A stretch of 6,780 nucleotides of DNA. Source: Alkalimonas sp. Lineage in GTDB: Bacteria; Pseudomonadota; Gammaproteobacteria; Enterobacterales; Alteromonadaceae. Both the position numbers and the translations under genes were made by a program. The notes under the pieces were generated by a model that was not told the origin of the DNA, did not search any database, and saw nothing but the letters and a program-made list of their open reading frames with translations. This document shows, piece after piece, positions 5,280 to 6,780 of this stretch (its first letter is position 1; the number at the start of each line of letters is the position of its first letter). The stretch spans positions 1 to 6,780 of the forward strand of contig SKGJ01000228.1 of assembly GCA_007117525.1 (NCBI GenBank), given 5' to 3'.

Positions 5280-6362
5280 ATGCTGCGTAAACCGGTAGCG
5301 CGGATTAATGTCGATGCGCTGAAACACAACCTGACCCGGGTTCGGCAAGAGGCTGCTGGAAGCAAGGTGCTGGCGGTGCTCAAAGCCAATGCTTATGGTC
5401 ACGGCATGTTACAAGTGGCGGAGCAGTTGCAACAAGCCGATGCTTTTGGCGTTGCCCGGCTGGACGAAGCCCTGGCCCTTCGAGCCGGTGGCATCGTCAA
5501 GCCCATTGTATTGCTGGAAGGCTTTTTTGATGCCGATGAATTGCCACAAATCGTTGCCAGCAATCTGCAGGTGGTGGTGCATCAACAGGAGCAGGTTGAC
5601 GCCATTGTCGCGGCTGAGCTGGATGCACCCATTCGGATCTGGCTGAAAATGGACACCGGCATGCACCGGCTTGGTTTGCCACCCGAGCAATACCAGGCCG
5701 CCTGGCAGGCGCTGTCGCAAAGTCCAAATGCCTTGCCCGGTATCCGGCTGATGTCGCACTTTGCTTGTGCCGATGATTTGCAGTGCCCGGATACGCTCGA
5801 GCAAATGCAGCGTTTTGCTCAGTGGTCGCACGGCCTGGGTGGGGAAATCTCTTTAGCCAATTCTGCCGGGCTACTGGGCTGGCCGCAAAGCCACGGCGAC
5901 TGGGTTCGTCCCGGTCTGATGCTGTATGGGGTTTCCCCTTTGCTGGGCAAGGCAGGAGCGGACCATGGTTTGCAGCCGGTGATGACGCTGTGCAGCCGGG
6001 TGATAGCGATTCGTGATGTAGCCGCCGGCGAAACCGTCGGCTATGGCTCGGCCTGGCAGGCACAGCAGTCCACCCGCCTGGCGGTGGTTGCCATAGGCTA
6101 TGGCGATGGCTACCCGCGCATGGTGCCCAATGGTACCCCGGTACTGCTGCATGGTCAGCGCTTTCCTATTGTCGGGCGGGTGTCGATGGACATGCTCACC
6201 ATTGATATCGGTCAGCAAGCCGTGAAGCCAGGGGATGAGGTGGTACTGTGGGGGCAGGGTTTGCCGGTGGAAGAGATTGCGGCCCTGGTGGGCACCATTC
6301 CTTATGAGCTGCTGTGCAACATTACCCCCAGGGTTGACTTTATCTATCAGGGCGGCAATTAA
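5280..6362 (+). CDS. alr: Alanine racemase
   Basis: This PLP enzyme interconverts L- and D-alanine in the cytoplasm and supplies D-alanine for peptidoglycan. The 360-residue protein (E. coli Alr 359) shows the PLP-binding lysine K35 in AVLKANAYGHG (32-42), WLKMDTGMHRLG (121-132, whose lysine is carbamylated in some family members), RPGLMLYG (210-217), the second catalytic base Y255 in VGYGSAW (253-259), and GRVSMDM (299-305). The order is N-terminal TIM barrel, then C-terminal beta domain. The ATG lies 2 nt after the dnaB stop, and its ribosome site GAGGA (5269-5273) is inside the end of dnaB, so the two genes are one operon. The dnaB-alr pairing is common in gammaproteobacteria. The catabolic paralogue DadX is less likely because no dadA neighbour is present. 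Confidence 0.96.
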   Translation: MLRKPVARINVDALKHNLTRVRQEAAGSKVLAVLKANAYGHGMLQVAEQLQQADAFGVARLDEALALRAGGIVKPIVLLEGFFDADELPQIVASNLQVVVHQQEQVDAIVAAELDAPIRIWLKMDTGMHRLGLPPEQYQAAWQALSQSPNALPGIRLMSHFACADDLQCPDTLEQMQRFAQWSHGLGGEISLANSAGLLGWPQSHGDWVRPGLMLYGVSPLLGKAGADHGLQPVMTLCSRVIAIRDVAAGETVGYGSAWQAQQSTRLAVVAIGYGDGYPRMVPNGTPVLLHGQRFPIVGRVSMDMLTIDIGQQAVKPGDEVVLWGQGLPVEEIAALVGTIPYELLCNITPRVDFIYQGGN

Positions 6363-6780
6363 CCGCCCATATTGTCAAAGCTCACTTCAATGTGCACTTT
6401 GCCGAAATCTGAGGTAAAGGGCATCAGGATTTTCGGGCCATCGCACTTGTGGGTAATGGTGTGTTCTTTACCAGAGACTACCACCGGCGTTGCCATGGAA
6501 AACTCATAGCCTTTTTCACCAAGAATCCGCTTGGCACCACCGGTCACCATGTTGGTGATTTCACCCACCATGTCGGTTACTTCTTCATTGATTTTACGGG
6601 GCTTCTCACCCAGCATCCGGAACATGATCTCCAGTGCCAGCGACTCTTCAAAGGTAATGGAAAAGGAGCCTTTGGTCTCGTTGCCAACCATGCCAATTAA
6701 ACCGGAGACATCCCCACGGGCGACTTCGTCTTTTTTTAGCCGTGGCTGGCCGGGAACGATCTTGGTATTGGCCATGGTGC
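6359..6780 (-). CDS. CheX-like chemotaxis phosphatase (5' end outside window)
   Basis: CheX proteins dephosphorylate CheY-P or related receiver domains and act in the cytoplasm. The visible 139 or so residues contain the CheC/CheX/FliY active-site pattern: D68, E72 and N75 in TDMVGEITNM (numbered from the ATG at 6775), and P97 in MATPVVV downstream. Flanking stretches GDVSGLIGMVG and CDGPKILMPF are typical of gammaproteobacterial CheX. The ATG at 6775 is probably internal: the frame stays open to the window edge (a Thr codon precedes it), and I recall homologues having about 20 further residues ending in a similar TMANTK. The gene converges on alr, and the two stop codons overlap by 4 nt (TTAA), leaving no room for a terminator. 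No other chemotaxis gene is visible, so the partner is unknown. Confidence 0.87.
   Translation of the reverse strand, partial: TMANTKIVPGQPRLKKDEVARGDVSGLIGMVGNETKGSFSITFEESLALEIMFRMLGEKPRKINEEVTDMVGEITNMVTGGAKRILGEKGYEFSMATPVVVSGKEHTITHKCDGPKILMPFTSDFGKVHIEVSFDNMGG

Noticed and set aside
5497..6063. Minus-strand open frame of 188 codons inside alr
   Set aside because: It is the antisense shadow of alr: Pro-, Arg- and Ala-rich with no recognisable motif.
6773..6775. ATG at 6775 as the start of the CheX-like gene
   Set aside because: The frame stays open to the window edge and family members have additional N-terminal residues, so this Met is most likely internal.

Overview
The window is an ordinary chromosomal segment of a gammaproteobacterium. 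The ribosomal and replication proteins (S6, PriB, S18, L9, DnaB, Alr) are close to their E. coli and Pseudomonas counterparts. A CheX-type chemotaxis phosphatase and a tripartite tricarboxylate transporter point to a free-living, motile, perhaps marine member of the Oceanospirillales or a relative. The placement is inference from remembered protein similarity and gene order.

Layout. (1) Positions 1-2100, minus strand: a transporter operon of the tctCBA type. The first gene (2100-544) is a fusion of the periplasmic binding protein TctC to the small membrane subunit TctB. The second gene, the large membrane subunit TctA, starts at 507 and runs off the left edge. (2) Positions 2101-2315: a divergent control region. 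It holds a textbook-like Pho box with a -10 element facing the transporter genes, and a good sigma-70 promoter plus a structured leader facing rpsF. (3) Positions 2316-3733, plus strand: the ribosomal operon rpsF-priB-rpsR-rplI, closed by a strong intrinsic terminator (3749-3781). (4) Positions 3895-6362, plus strand: dnaB (replicative helicase) followed 2 nt later by alr (alanine racemase). (5) Positions 6359-6780, minus strand: the C-terminal part of a CheX-like protein, convergent with alr; the two stop codons overlap in a shared TTAA.

How the parts work together. S6 and S18 are small-subunit platform proteins, L9 is a large-subunit protein, PriB acts in PriA-dependent replication restart, DnaB is the fork helicase, and Alr makes D-alanine for peptidoglycan. 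This is a growth-linked block with conserved order. The transporter is accessory. Its most striking properties are the TctC-TctB fusion, with an extra transmembrane helix that solves the topology of joining a periplasmic domain to TctB, and the predicted PhoB control, which suggests a role under phosphate limitation. I see no CRISPR array, tRNA, rRNA, insertion sequence or phage gene.
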